A stretch of 64,000 bases of DNA from contig JAPXFQ010001662.1 of assembly GCA_028564705.1 (NCBI GenBank), positions 2,974,001 through 3,038,000 of the forward strand. The letters run 5' to 3'. The notes under the pieces were generated by a model, which was not told the origin of the DNA, searched no databases, and saw nothing but the letters and a program-made list of their open reading frames with translations. Made by a program: the position numbers and the translations under genes. Below, piece after piece: positions 11,026-22,560 of the stretch; position 1 is the first letter of the stretch; each line of letters starts with the position of its first letter. Source of the DNA: Apricaphanius iberus (taxonomy: Eukaryota > Chordata > Actinopteri > Cyprinodontiformes > Aphaniidae).

Positions 11026-13340
11026 TCTACCTTCTAATTGTGTATTCAGAAATCGTGACTCATTGGGTTGGATTTGTTTGAGGCAGTGACCTTTAAAACA
11101 ATTGTTTTATCTGCAGAATTTGTAAATGTGTAGCATCACTTTATGATTGGGCAATCTTGCTTCCTGTACATAGAGGTTCGTTTTGCTTCAGTGCTCAGAA
11201 ACAAACTAATCCAAAAAACTACTGGAATACAATCTGTGTATACATGTACATATAAAATGGCATTTTTTCCATTTCTCTTTATTTTTGAAGATGTACGTCT
11301 TTAATGTGTTCCAGAAGTTGTCTTTTTGTTTTGTTGCAACATGTATTTCATTTAGGGTTGGGCAAATAATTTAGCATGGTCTATCACTGGCAGCTACTGG
11401 CTTCTTGACTCTAGTTTCTTCATTTTTCTGTCCGTTTTGTATCTTGTTTAGATTTTCCGAGAATATGCAATTACATATTGGCGTAACGTGCCGTAGTTTT
11501 ACCTTTGGTGTGGGCATTTTCAGACCGTAATTGTAATCCAAAAAATGATGGGGACAATGCATAAATCTGCATTTTTGGTCTGAAAACCAAAGATGAGAAC
11601 TGTTCTCTAATAAAATGTTACATTCAAGGAGAGTAAATAATTTTAGAATTGCAAAACCTTATTGACCTATTTATAATCTGCTACTGCACTTAGTATTTTT
11701 TTTTTATCACATCCTGTTCAAACTGCAGTATTCATTTATTAAATGCAAACTACTGAAAGTTTGATGTTTTTCATCTTTGGCCAAGCCTCCTCTGATTAGT
11801 GAATTTAATTGGATGAAAAGGGTTAGTATGAATTTGAGAAAACTTCAAACATCTGAATTTATGTGGACATTTTTAATACTTGAACTTGCAGGGTGTATTC
11901 TGCCCCTCACCCAGCAATTAATGGAGATGGACATCATCTTCCCTGCTAACTTACACGGATAATCAGGAATGGACAATCGATTGAATAGTTCCCAGATCAA
12001 TATTTTTAACATGATTCAGTCATTTGTGGATCAAGCAACTGTTTTAGCTGGGGTAAAATAAGCACATTTTAATGTTAAAATGGAAATTATTTGTGGAGTT
12101 TAAAATAAAATGGGTTTGTGCCTTTTCAAACAGCAGTATCCTGCACTTTAGACAAAAACTGTCAACATTTTATAGGGATCTTTCTGTGCAGCCAGACTTT
12201 TGGCTGTAAGGGCAATTTACACAAAGCTGTGATATTTCTTTTATTGTATGTAAATGAAGATTCAAGCAGTCTACAAACATACAGCTAACTTTGAATTTCA
12301 TATTTTAATTCTTTAAAATTTATATTGTTTTTATTAAACTCTGAAATTGAGTAACTGTACACCCACATTCAGGCTAAATGAAACCATTTGATTTCTGCAG
12401 AACGAGAAGGTAAACTGGGGGGAAAAAATCCTCGGAGGGTTCAAAGAGGAGTTATATCTGTGGCCCTAAACTTTTAAGCCTCCACCTGCATTTCTTGATT
12501 TCTTTTAAATAAGAAAGATTAAAATGTCCCTTATTTGAGAACTTTTCCTGTCTCTGCTGCCGTTTTTCACCGTGAACTATAGAGGGCAGTGCAACACCAC
12601 AGAAATCCAAAAAAATTTAATTGAGTAATTTTTTTGCATAAATTCTACAGGGAAATCAGCAAGTTTACTTTTTGTTTTTATGTTTTTTAATCTGACCTGT
12701 AGATACTTAAAAAAAACTGCATTATGACTTTACATCACAATTTAAAGATTTGGCATGTTTAGGTGGCACGTAGAAAACGGGAGAGGAACATGTTGCTCTG
12801 TGTTCAAGATGCTTGCAGGTTGACAGTGGGGGCAAAACGGCTTATGGCGACACTCAAACACCGTAGGTAGTAACTACACGACTTTGTAAGCCTTCGGTAA
12901 TAGAACAAAATAATGTTTTGTGAATCACAGGGAGATTTCTTACAATTTCTGCAAAGTGTTCCCTAGGTAATGATCAGGCTGTTTTGGACAGCAACCTGAG
13001 CCGCCTCCTGTGATGCAGAGACGTATAGAAGAAGGAAAAAATAGCAGAGTAGACATGTTTGAGGTGGAAAAAGCGTGAGAGAACAAAAATCTGGTTCCTA
13101 CTGAAATCCTATAAATGAAGCATAATTGCTTATTAAACAGAGGAATCCTTACTGAAACACTTAGTCTCATTTCAAATAAAAACAGATTTTTTTTTACATT
13201 TTTAATGGTGTTTAGTTTGTTAAACCTTGAACTGAAATAAGTGAGTTTGGTCGTTTTCTCCATGTTTAATATCTCTGCATGCTGTTTTGATTTTTTTAAA
13301 TGTAATAAAGTGTTCATTTTTTGGCCTTGAAGAGGAATCC
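11026..13340. other. intergenic DNA, nothing identified
   Basis: AT-rich, with scattered homopolymer runs. A tagagggcagtgcaac motif at 12580-12596 is typical of fish repeats but cannot be assigned. A 134-codon minus-strand open frame at 13344-12940 has no recognisable domain and I do not call it. Confidence 0.4.
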
Positions 13341-13450
13341 ACACTAGCTAAACGTTTGATTTATTTGGATTTTATGTGAAAAACCAAGATGTACTAGTTC
13401 ATAATTGTGAACCAAAAGAGAAAGTTTCAATGCTTTCTGAACTTCTTTGC
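13340..13450 (-). repeat. degraded Tc1-like terminal fragment
   Basis: ttggattttatgtgaaaaac and cataattgtgaacc resemble the terminal region of the Tc1-like family seen at 14485-14690 and 27180-27810. Short and diverged. Confidence 0.3.
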
Positions 13451-13664
13451 AATGCAGTCCTAAACGTGTGACTTGCATATCTATTTAGGTCCCTTTTCAT
13501 ACAATACCTCAAAATAAAATCCAGTGTGACCAACTACATCAGGAATTTAAATTTGCCTCCACGGGGAACTACAAATCTGAAGACTCACTGAAGGTAAGTC
13601 CATAAACAGACCTATAAACAGCTTAAGTTTTTCCTCGTAACAAGATCACAAGGGGCTGATGTGA

Positions 13665-13730
13665 CTAGGCAAGGCAAGGAAATTGTATTTGTATAGCACA
13701 CTTTAAACAACAATGTAATTCAAGACCAGG
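13665..13730 (-). repeat. LINE-like tail of a second family
   Basis: aggcaaggcaaggaaattg and tatagcacacttt repeat the block at 21382-21453. This looks like the antisense 3' end of a non-LTR element distinct from the L2 tail. Confidence 0.5.
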
Positions 13731-14135
13731 ATTGTGGTTCAAATCTTTTAAAAAAGGGAACCAAACTGTTTTCAAGCAATAAAAGGAACTTATTTCTCTG
13801 CCTCCCTGAGAAAGCTTTCTCCAGAATCCAGACAATTTTTTTGAATTTTACAGGAGCGCCCTAATCAAGTGGTGATCTGTTTTTAGTAGAGTTACTGCTC
13901 TTGAGCAATGACACGTCCAACTGGATGGAGACCCAGAACTGGTTGGACAGACTAAAGTTTCCTTGGACGTATTGAATCTGCTCCACATTGTTAAAACTAA
14001 GCATAATTTCTGCTTCATCTAAAAATACTTTCTTAGAAAATCTGAACAGTCGTTTCTATAAGACTTATTTTTGAAGTCTCAAAGCACTAGAAAACATGAT
14101 TAAAATCTAGATTTAATACATCGTTACTCCTGTAC

Positions 14136-14335
14136 AGCTGCTCTGTTGCTTTACAACAGGAATGTCCTGGGTTTGATCTTCCTGCATGGAGTTTGTATGT
14201 TCTCCCTGTGCATGTGTGGGTTCCCTCCAGGTACTCTGGCTTCCTCCCACAGTCCAAAGTGTTGGGTTTATTGGTCTCTCTAAAGTCTTCTAAGGTATGA
14301 GCGTGTGTGTGCATTGTTGTTTGTCCCTTGTGACT
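14136..14335 (+). repeat. tRNA-derived SINE, nearly full length
   Basis: Same family as 60327-60660: gctctgttgctttacaacag, ttcctgcatggagtttgtat, tggcttcctcccacagtcca and ttggtctctctaaag. The tRNA-like 5' part is diverged (the B box reads ggtttgatctt), so it is unlikely to be active. Confidence 0.75.
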
Positions 14336-14484
14336 ATTATTGCCAGATTACTGGGATTGTTGAGAGATTATGGTAAATATGTATTAAACTCTGCATTTGT
14401 GTTTGTTTTAACTTTAAAATCAATATCTCAAAGTCTTTAATTACTTTTGTGCAAAGGAGACAAAACAGTCTGCATGAGCTCAAA

Positions 14485-14690
14485 CAATATACAGCACTTT
14501 GCAGAAACATTCTTACCACTTGTGACTTCTGAATTTTGTCACAAATTTCAATGTTTCTCTTGTGATTTTATTTGATATAGACCAACACAAGGACAATAAT
14601 ACATACCTTTTTAACATTTGATTTTGCAAATTGAAATCTGAAAAGTTGCTCTTGTTTGTACTGAACCCCCCTTACTGAGTGTAGAGTTCT
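14485..14690 (-). repeat. Tc1-like terminal fragment
   Basis: Contains cagcactttgcagaaacatt, gatatagaccaacacaagga and ttttgtcacaaatttcaatg, matching the terminal repeat region of the fish Tc1-like family whose transposase remnants lie at 29590 and 35552. No coding part is left. Confidence 0.6.
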
Positions 14691-16068
14691 AACCTGAAAA
14701 GACCAAGCAAACATTTAGAAATTGACCATTGAAACAACATCAGTCAGAGACGTCCCGTCATGGTTGAAAAATGGTTCCAAAATGAAAGTTGAACCGGCGG
14801 CTTTGAAGTCGTCCACATTTTTTCCCCGTGTCCCTGGATGTCAGAATTAGTCTCGCTCTTGATGCTGATGAGGTGTAATTCTGCATAAGAGTAGGCATAT
14901 AAGCCTGCATATAAATAATAATACACCCATTGTATTAAATCGTGACTGGCGATCTAGATGTTTGCGCATATAAACGTGACAAAGGTTCTAAAAACGCCCA
15001 AAACCAGTCCAGTCATACCTGAACGTCTATAACACGTTATAATCACATGTAGATCAAACACTTTACTAAGAAATTTAAATAATTAATATAATTAACTGTT
15101 TCTGAACATACGGTTTAATGCATGTAATTATGCATCATTTATAGTATTCCAGTAACTGCATGTAACAAGGACATTGTACAAGAAAATGTTATCTCATTTA
15201 TATTTTAGTTCATTTGTAGATCAAAGATAACGTGATGAAATAAAAAGCCCCCAAATTTCACACCACATTTATTTATTTTACGGATTATACAATATAGATT
15301 CACCCGGGAAAAATGAAAAACATGTTCATAACTTAGTTAACACAGCCTCTGATGGAAGTCAATTCTGGACACTTGCTTGACCTAATTGTGAAGACAATTG
15401 AAATAATGCTTAACATCAGCAATTTCAGTGCCACAAAGCATTTAATAAAAAAAAAATATATATATATATATAATATATAATAATATATAACATTTAAATT
15501 CAGGTAATTTACTTTCTGAATGAAACTTTCAAACGGCTACATTAATAAGTTATAGTTGTAACTGACTGTGTCATTCAACTTACTTTATACTATGGTATAC
15601 TGTTGTATAAGTTCAAAGTTCCTCCGTTTAGCCTACTAACTTTGGCTAATTTTAGCTAAACTCTGTACATTTCAGTTGACAATGTCGGCATCATTTCTTT
15701 TGGTTCATTCATGTCAAACAAGTAAGACTAAAGCATGTTATAAAATGTGCTTACCCAACAGTAGATTTTTGATATTGACAGAACTGAATTCCTCCTCGCT
15801 TGGTGGTTGATCTGAGTATTAAAGTTCTGGTAAGATCATATGTAATATTGCAATATCTTTTATTAGTCTTGTTGAAATAATGACTGAAATGCAGTGGCTT
15901 TGCATCACTGAACCACACTGGGCACTGTGTAATTATATTTTTTTAAACAAGAAAAGGTAAATATATATACTTTGTATACAAATCATATATTTCATAAAGA
16001 TAATTCCTGTTTTTTTCAGTTTTTCTTGACTACATGTATGGGACGTCAATGGACATCTTAACAACCTC
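14691..16068. other. intergenic DNA with a TA-rich simple repeat
   Basis: AT-rich. An A-run plus (TA)n tract lies at 15447-15490. A 27-bp block at 15591-15617 recurs exactly at 16650-16676 inside the following MITE. No exon recognised. Confidence 0.4.
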
Positions 16069-16071
16069 TTA

Positions 16072-16942
16072 AAGGAGGGGTGGCATGTAAAATCCACTTT
16101 TTAAAGCTTTTCATCAAATTCTTAAGTAATTTCCTCCTTAAAAACATGCCTAAAGTGTTTGTTAGATTACTTTATGTTTTCTAGAGTAATCTTTTAAAGC
16201 TCTCACCGCCGCCATGTTGAGCTCTGAACGCCTGAGTCCTCCTAGCTACGGCCCAACATTTTGATTACCGTGCCCGTCATTCCAAAGCCCTCCCTCCCTC
16301 ACTCCCCTTGCACAAAAACAGAACAATGTTAGCAGTAATCAGCTATCACCTGTGGAAATCAGTATATACCTAGTTACTTTTCCCAATTGCGCAATGCCTT
16401 CTTGGGAAAAGAAAAGTCACACACTGAAGATGCAACAGTACTGTAGCTGTGACTGACACGAAGTCACGTCATCAGCACAACATGGAGGAAATACTGATAA
16501 ACACTGTGGCTAATCACCCTAAGCTACATGACACCAGTTGTTTTCTGTACAGACACACGAATAAAAACAATAATTATAAAGAGGTTAAACAATTTAGACA
16601 GGAATGCTCTTGAGAGTTTTGTTGGTGGCTCTTAAAAGAACCGTTGTGGTATGGTATACTGTTGTATAAGTTCAAAAGGCCCCGCTCTCTCCACCAAAAA
16701 GTGAGCAATGAACAGCTTCCTCACGGGGACAGCCTCTATGGAGGAGTAAACACGACCCCGGCCTGTTAATGGCTCCACCACAGCACGTCCCGCGCCGCTC
16801 ACATACATTTTTCTAACCGCAGATAGATGGACAGCCGCTCAGCATTGTGATTAATAGTTATTAGGGTAATTAGGGTAATATTATAGCTGTACTGTACCAT
16901 ATAATTGCTCTATATGCCTGAGAAGAACGTGCTACCTCTCCT
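16072..16942. mobile_element. 871-bp non-autonomous DNA transposon with TTA target duplication
   Basis: Ends are inverted: AAGGAGGGGTGGCATG at the left and AAGGAGAGGTAGCACG (reverse complement) at the right, 13 of 16 identical. TTA flanks both sides (16069-16071 and 16943-16945). A 3-bp TTA target site duplication is the hallmark of PIF/Harbinger elements. No transposase is encoded. The interior has a GC-rich block (16200-16310 and 16680-16800) and a histone-type stem-loop at 16627-16642. Confidence 0.7.
16627..16642 (-). promoter_or_regulatory. histone-mRNA-type 3' stem-loop
   Basis: The minus strand reads GGTTCTTTTAAGAGCC, a 6-bp stem with a TTTA loop, preceded by ACAAC and followed by ACCAA. 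That fits the consensus bound by SLBP at replication-dependent histone mRNA ends (GGYYY..ARRRCC). I find no histone coding sequence upstream on the minus strand, so it may be captured or coincidental. Confidence 0.4.
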
Positions 16943-17544
16943 TTAAAAACTTGGCAAATTAAATTAATTATTTACCATGCAAGAATTAAGTGCAGCTTTA
17001 TTACAAATTATTTCATAGAGGGTCATGATGGACTACAAATGCACGTGTAAAAGACGTCGCCTAGTGGACGTCCACTTAACAACTGATTCACAACATGGTA
17101 CATGTTGAACTACATGTAGCGAAATGTCATAATAGTAATTATACATGTAAAACCAGATAACTTTAGTTATGTACAAATGTATCTTAATGCATTTTTAGGA
17201 AAATGTTGTGTTACATATTTTTATTGATTTAAGCTGATTTTACCACGGCCAGTTTTGGCCAGGAACACGATGTTGCCTTCGGACCAATGCTGGGGAGCAC
17301 CATACTTATAGCTTTAAGTAGAAATTTTACGTTTTACTGAAATGTTATAAAATGTCACAATTTATGACCAGACATGTAGATGGCACAAATAGACACTCAT
17401 CTATGCTGTTTTTCAGCAAAAAGGTTGATCTGGGTGTGAGTTGTCTCCCCCAGCTGTTCACATCTATAGGCTGAAAATATTCCCATCAACTAGCTTTCCT
17501 CATCCCTTCTGAAAAGAAAGCACTCCACAAAATGATGCTGCTAT
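16943..17544. other. intergenic DNA, nothing identified
   Basis: AT-rich with a few CpGs; no exon, repeat end or structured element recognised. Confidence 0.4.
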
Positions 17545-18075
17545 GTTTTTCTGTTCATCGTTTATGTTTGTTGTTTCTAGTAAGGTGTTGCCATATCAGT
17601 TTCCTCTTACATATATACTTTACTTATTATTGTGTTCTTTTCTTTTTGCTTTCGGATTTTGGTCTCTTAGATTAGTGTTAGTCTTTTCCACTTTTCCACT
17701 GATTTGTAGTTTCCTTGTGTCACAGTCTATCTCCAATATTTATCATTCATCATTCCTCAGTTAGCCAGTTTCCTCCTCTTCACAGCTAATTTCTCTCTGC
17801 TGATTTTCCCCTGCCTGCACCTGCCTCAGCTGTTTCTATTTACCTCTGATTATTTCTCCTGGTTGCTTTGCCATTTCCACCGATACCTCAGTATATAAGC
17901 TTTTCAGTTCTCACTCTTCTTCACCAGATTCTCCAGTTATTTCTTCCATTAATTGCCTGTTTTTCAGTCCAAGCTTCATGTCCTGTTCCTCTTGTTTCTG
18001 TTTTTATAACTTTTCAATTTTTCATTAAATCTTTTTATGGATCTCAGCTCTAGTTCCTATCTGGGTTTTGGTCTA
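17545..18075 (+). repeat. pyrimidine-rich interspersed repeat with TATA and poly(A)-like signals
   Basis: A T/C-rich block with cagtatataagc at 17889-17900 and a following ttcattaaatc near 18021, then a segment ending in ctgggttttggtct. The same arrangement recurs at 28475-28750, at 46745-46948 and reversed at 44405-45075. TATA box, then short leader, then poly(A) signal is how an LTR is organised, so a solo LTR or LTR-like retroposon is possible. I cannot name the family. Confidence 0.4.
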
Positions 18076-18100
18076 TCTTCAAATGCACAACAAATTTTTG

Positions 18101-18308
18101 CACGGGTCTCAAACTCTCCTTTGAGGGCAGGTGTCCTGCAACTTTTAGACATGTCTCAGTTTCAACATTCGTGAATCAAATAATTAGTATAGGCCTATAT
18201 GTAGGACCTTGTGGAACCCAACTGGCTGCAGAGGGGGCTTTTTAACAATTTGAGTCAGGTGTGTTGGACCAGGAACACATCTAAACATTGCAGGACAGCA
18301 GACCCCTG
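18101..18308 (+). mobile_element. hAT-type MITE, about 208 bp
   Basis: Left end cacgggtctcaaactc and right end agacccctg are inverted; internal arms tgtcctgcaacttttagaca and acatctaaacattgcaggac are also inverted, so the element is foldback-like. Flanking 8-mers (aatttttg and aattacag) agree only partly. Confidence 0.55.
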
Positions 18309-18364
18309 AATTACAGTCAATAGATTCTACAAAATGATTCTTGCTTTGATTGTCAGTCTAGATC

Positions 18365-18470
18365 AGGGCTGTCCAACTCCGGCCCTCAAGGGCTGGTGCC
18401 CTGCATGTTTTAAATGTGTCCTTGTTCTAACACAGCTGATTCAAATAGCTAAATTACCTCCTCAAAATAG
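18365..18470 (+). repeat. left half of a second copy of the same MITE family
   Basis: ggctgtccaactccggccct, gccctgcatgttttaaatgt and acacagctgattcaaatagc match the family. The right half is not contiguous; a candidate lies at 19575-19665, about 1.1 kb away. Confidence 0.5.
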
Positions 18471-19574
18471 AGGTGTTTATGCTATGGGAACTTCACGGTA
18501 TGCGGTGTGTCTCCATTTCACAGGGTTGGCCCAATATAGCTGTTTTGGGGCCATTTCAGGAACCAAACACGTACAAGTCTTGAGCTATGTAATCAGAAAT
18601 TATCTGCTAATTGCTGGGTGGGAGCTGGGGGTTAAGTCATGCTGATGAGCAGAATCGGTCAAAAATTTGTAAAATTAGAAGAGCTGCTGGCAAAGCAGTG
18701 CATAACAACATATCAAAGAGAAACGTGCTAACTATTCCTGCTTCTTCCATTGTTGATCTTTTATTTCTACTTATGTAGGCGCCTTATGTTTCTTAGCAGT
18801 GACACTATGCTGAAATGGTCGTGATATGTGGATGTCGGGTGCAAACAACATCCACTGTTTTTTTTATACTGGGCTGGAAAGATTTGTTAACTATACTTAG
18901 TTATTTTGCCTTCAGCTCTGTCTAAAGCCTTGAGATTGAACTGATATAAGCTTTATTGACTCCGTTTTTGTGCGTGCTTTTTTTATTTTACAAAAAAGAT
19001 AAAAATAAACCAAACGTCTGAGCACTTAATATGACAGAGTTTCATTGTGGTACTTTTTCTGCTTTTGAAATTCACGGTCAGAATACTGTTTGAGATAAAG
19101 CTCAGCACTGTTTTTCTCATATCTGCAATGGAGAAGAGCGTGGTAGCGTAGCAGGGTGGTATGCAGGAGGCGGGATTACAGCGAAATGAGCCATTTCACT
19201 CCATGGTCCAACATTAATTACAGGATACAAGTTAAATTTTAGGACAAATTAATACTGTATAAGACCAACAGTAACATTTTATCATATATCTGTCTATCCC
19301 AGAAGTTGAAAGCTGTAAAATAGCATGATATAGTCCCTTTAAATGTAACCATATAGGGCTTGCAAGGTAGTTTGTCCGAGTTTAGATACCATTGTGTGAC
19401 GTTTTCTGCAAGCTCAGGCCCCCAAGCAGATCTGGTACCTACACCGGACTTCGAGGACTGGAGTTGCAGACTCATGCTATATACCATCACAGCATGAGTG
19501 TTAAGGTCCAGTCCTGCTTCCTGACGGTTTTAGATATCTCTGCTACAACAACCTCATCATGCCAAAGTACTGCA
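18471..19574. other. unassigned DNA, possibly inserted into the MITE
   Basis: No exon seen. Includes a GC-richer stretch (gcgtggtagcgtagcagg, 19138-19155) of unknown origin, and at 19440-19475 a second short MITE-like end (ttcgaggactggagttgcag). Confidence 0.3.
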
Positions 19575-19665
19575 GAGCTAAAGGACCATTATGTGGTTCA
19601 GGTGTGTTGAACCAGGGAAAGCGCTAAAATAATGCAGGATACTGACTACTGACTTTGGACAACAC
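19575..19665 (+). repeat. right half of the MITE family
   Basis: tggttcaggtgtgttgaacc, then aaataatgcaggat and ctttggacaacac. It complements the left half at 18365-18470 and may be the same insertion interrupted. Confidence 0.4.
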
Positions 19666-19969
19666 TACTCTGAAGGTATTAGCTGGAACACATAAGCAGT
19701 TTCAGGGATATGAATAGTTTATCAAGAACATGTACGCAGAGGTTTAGTCTTACTCTGATTAGATAATAAACCCTTTTTCAGACATCCAATGCTGAGCATA
19801 CAACACATCAGAATCACAGCTTGGTTCTGCTGTTGTGTTTGAGTGCCTGACATTGTACCTCCATTCAAAAACGTAAAACCTCCAAAAGTACTCCAGACTG
19901 TTATTAAGTTTGGCCAGGTGTATGAATAATTTAAAGTTTAAAAAAAAGCAGTGAAAGAGAAGTGTGATG

Positions 19970-20190
19970 GATGACAAGGGAGTGTGAAGATGGGCTCAGT
20001 GAAGTAAGAGAGCAGGAGGCAGAAAAAAGAGGGGAGCCACAAGGAGACAAAGCCAAACTGGGCAGGCGTTCATCTTCAAAGTGAAAAGGTACAGAAGATA
20101 TTTGAGTGAGAAAGTAATAAAAGAGGGATGGGAAAATGGAGAGACCGAATGAGAGAAGTGAGAGAGGGTTAGATAAGAAAATGAAATGTG
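19970..20190 (+). repeat. purine-rich (GA) tract
   Basis: A stretch rich in G and A runs (gagagaagtgagagagggtt near 20150). Similar tracts occur at 37040, 53520 and 56990, always purine-rich on the plus strand. Open frames here reflect composition only. Confidence 0.5.
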
Positions 20191-20905
20191 CTTTTTGAAG
20201 ATGGCATATTTATTGGTGTTGTCAGCACAGTAGGACACCTTCTAAACCGAAGCCAAGTTTGCTGCAAAGTGCAGGAGGGAATATTTAAAAGATGGCTGAT
20301 GGAGCTTAGAGCCATAAAACTGGCCCCATTAGACCGTTCAGAGGACAGTATTCCAGAAATGAATTTTAGAACAGCTTAAATAATTCATATCATCAATCTT
20401 TCACATTATATATTTAAAAAAATGTTGTCATATTCTACAGAACAAGGTGCCTGATAAATTAATCCTTCATTCATAGATTTAACACAATAATTAATTTAGT
20501 TACAACATAGAGGCATTTTCTCTGGAGTGGCCATGTTGAAGAAAATCTAAATATCTAATGACTTGCAATCACAGACGCAAGAGATGTTTAGGTTACAGAA
20601 ACAGATCTAGCAAACATGTCAAAATTAAACATCCTAATGGAATTAAAAATAACCAGAATGGATATTACTAAGAGCATCAACGATAAAAGACGGAAATTGT
20701 GTTTTAGGTGAATACTGTTGTGGAGGTTTAGTTTGCACTACTTCTTTCAGGCTTAACAGTTAACAAGATGGAGTATCGGTCAGGATACAGGAAGGAGGAC
20801 AAAGGCTTGTAGTCAGCTGGTTTATTCAAACAGTGAAGCTCAGTGTTCCCAGCAGTCTGTAATAACAAACAATTCCGATCAAATTAAATATATATATATA
20901 TTTAT

Positions 20906-21265
20906 AATCCAGCAGATGACCTGACAAGGGGGAAGATCTTACTTGAAGTTAAGGTGCCAAACCGGTGGTCTAATGGACCTCCCTTTCTGCTCAATAGTCC
21001 CGACACCTGGCCAGAAACCCCAAGCTCTGAGCCCTGTGAAGAAGCTGAGCTTCGAAAGACTGTGTTCTGTGGGACAGCTACCACCTCCATACCTACATGC
21101 TTGGCAGCAATGGGATACAAGACATGGCAGGAACTCATGGATGCTACTGTCAAGGACCTTCGTAGGCCAGTGGGCTCAACATCTCTGGCTACTGCTGCAG
21201 AGTACCAAGATGCTGAGTGAGCCATCCTTTGACGAGCTCAGCAGGAGTCGTTTCCGGAGGAGTGT
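20906..21265 (+). pseudogene. BEL/Pao retrotransposon pol fragment
   Basis: From 20906 the plus frame reads NPADDLTRGK, then VPNRWSNGPPFLLNSPDTWP, continuing in frame to 21220 and, past stop codons, to QQESFPEE near 21260. NPADDLTRG followed by RWxNGPxFL is typical of the segment between RNase H and integrase in fish BEL/Pao polyproteins. Only about 120 codons remain, with at least two in-frame stops at the 3' side. There is no LTR or reverse transcriptase core nearby, so this is an isolated relic. Confidence 0.7.
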
Positions 21266-21381
21266 AGTTTGCTAAGAAGCGGTGCCATATGCTTCACATA
21301 TAACGTGCAGCTTTCTTCGCTACAACTTGAGAGAAAGCACTTAACTATGCAACGTCAGACCAAATCCAAACTAAACAGACG

Positions 21382-21453
21382 TAAGGCAAGGCAAGGCAAT
21401 TTCATTTATATAGCACACTTTCAACACAAGGCAATTCAAGGTGCTTTACATTA
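21382..21453 (-). repeat. LINE-like tail, second family
   Basis: aaggcaaggcaaggcaattt, tatatagcacactttcaaca and caaggtgctttacat: antisense 3' terminus of a fish non-LTR element, shared with 13665-13730. Confidence 0.6.
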
Positions 21454-21869
21454 TTCAGGGACTTAAAGTAACTTAAGAAGGCTGATGAAGGCTGATGAAG
21501 CTTATTTGCATCTCAGGTATTTAACAAGTTCTATGGATGTCACATTCTATCAGTTGGTGTACACCTCAGATTGAACAAAACAATAGATGAACATCTTATC
21601 TAACATGGAAACTTTCGTTCAGTCATTAACTCAAACACTCGGAGCATCACCATTCAAGGTTGAAGGAGGGAAAGCAGTGCAGCCAACACAATGAGGCAAC
21701 AGAAAAAAAACGGATATGCTGAAACTTCCCTCCAAAGTAAAAGCACAACACATATAAAGATATGGATTCCCTTCCTACCTACAAAAATAAAACTAGAAAA
21801 AGACAGAAATATTGAAGCCTTTTGTACAAATACTCTAAAGTCACTGTTTTGATTGATTTAAGCTATGAA

Positions 21870-21990
21870 GTGCTTACCTTGGCCTAAACACACCATCCCC
21901 ACAGTAAAGGACAGCGGTGGCAGTATCGTACTAAGGGGAAACTTTAGGTATGTGGAAAGTGGTTCTTTCAGAAATTAAGCTAATAAAAAT
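21870..21990 (+). repeat. Tc1-like transposase fragment
   Basis: ctaaacacaccatccccaca followed by ggtggcagtatcgtac resembles the catalytic-core DNA of the Tc1 family (compare 62100-62400). Too short and broken to translate usefully. Confidence 0.5.
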
Positions 21991-22439
21991 AATGACCCAA
22001 AGATATCTTCTGGTTGTATTGTCTTGTTTCTACATATAAGTGAATAAATCTTTTAACCATTGCAATTTCAATATATTCAATATTGCAAGCCAATATAAAC
22101 TGAGGATAAAGAAGTAACTGCACTGCATCTAGCATATGGGGGTTAAGTGTGACTACATTGCAAAAACATACCCTTACTTGCTATCTGAGACACCTGATTG
22201 AATCCCTTTTATGCAAATCCTTTTAACTTCCAGGTTAAATACCCTATAGATTTCTTCAGTGCTGGAGCAAAACATTGAAAAAACTGACATTTTCTCATCT
22301 CCTTATTATCTTATCACGGAAAAAAGTGGAAAAAAAGACAACTCAATGAAAAACGTCAGTGGATTTATAAGATTTTCAGCCTTTATTAGATTTTAAAGTG
22401 GAACAGATCCAATCCCTCTGAGACATAATGTATTTTAAC

Positions 22440-22560
22440 ATTTTAACCTCACCTGATGTACCAAAAGCCTTTAAAATCTAATTAGTAGGTAATTAATTAA
22501 AGCTATTTGTCCTCCGGTGTGAAACCTGGCATTTAAAAACCTCATGTATTGTATTTTATC
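22440..22560. other. possible conserved non-coding element
   Basis: A repeat-free-looking stretch with ctaattagtaggtaattaat (overlapping homeodomain-type TAAT sites). Candidate enhancer by appearance only. Confidence 0.2.

Noticed and set aside
12940..13344. 134-codon minus-strand ORF
   Set aside because: No domain, AT-rich codon content and no splice or promoter context; it appears to be a chance frame.
16627..16800. A histone gene upstream of the stem-loop on the minus strand
   Set aside because: No histone-like protein can be read in any minus-strand frame next to it.
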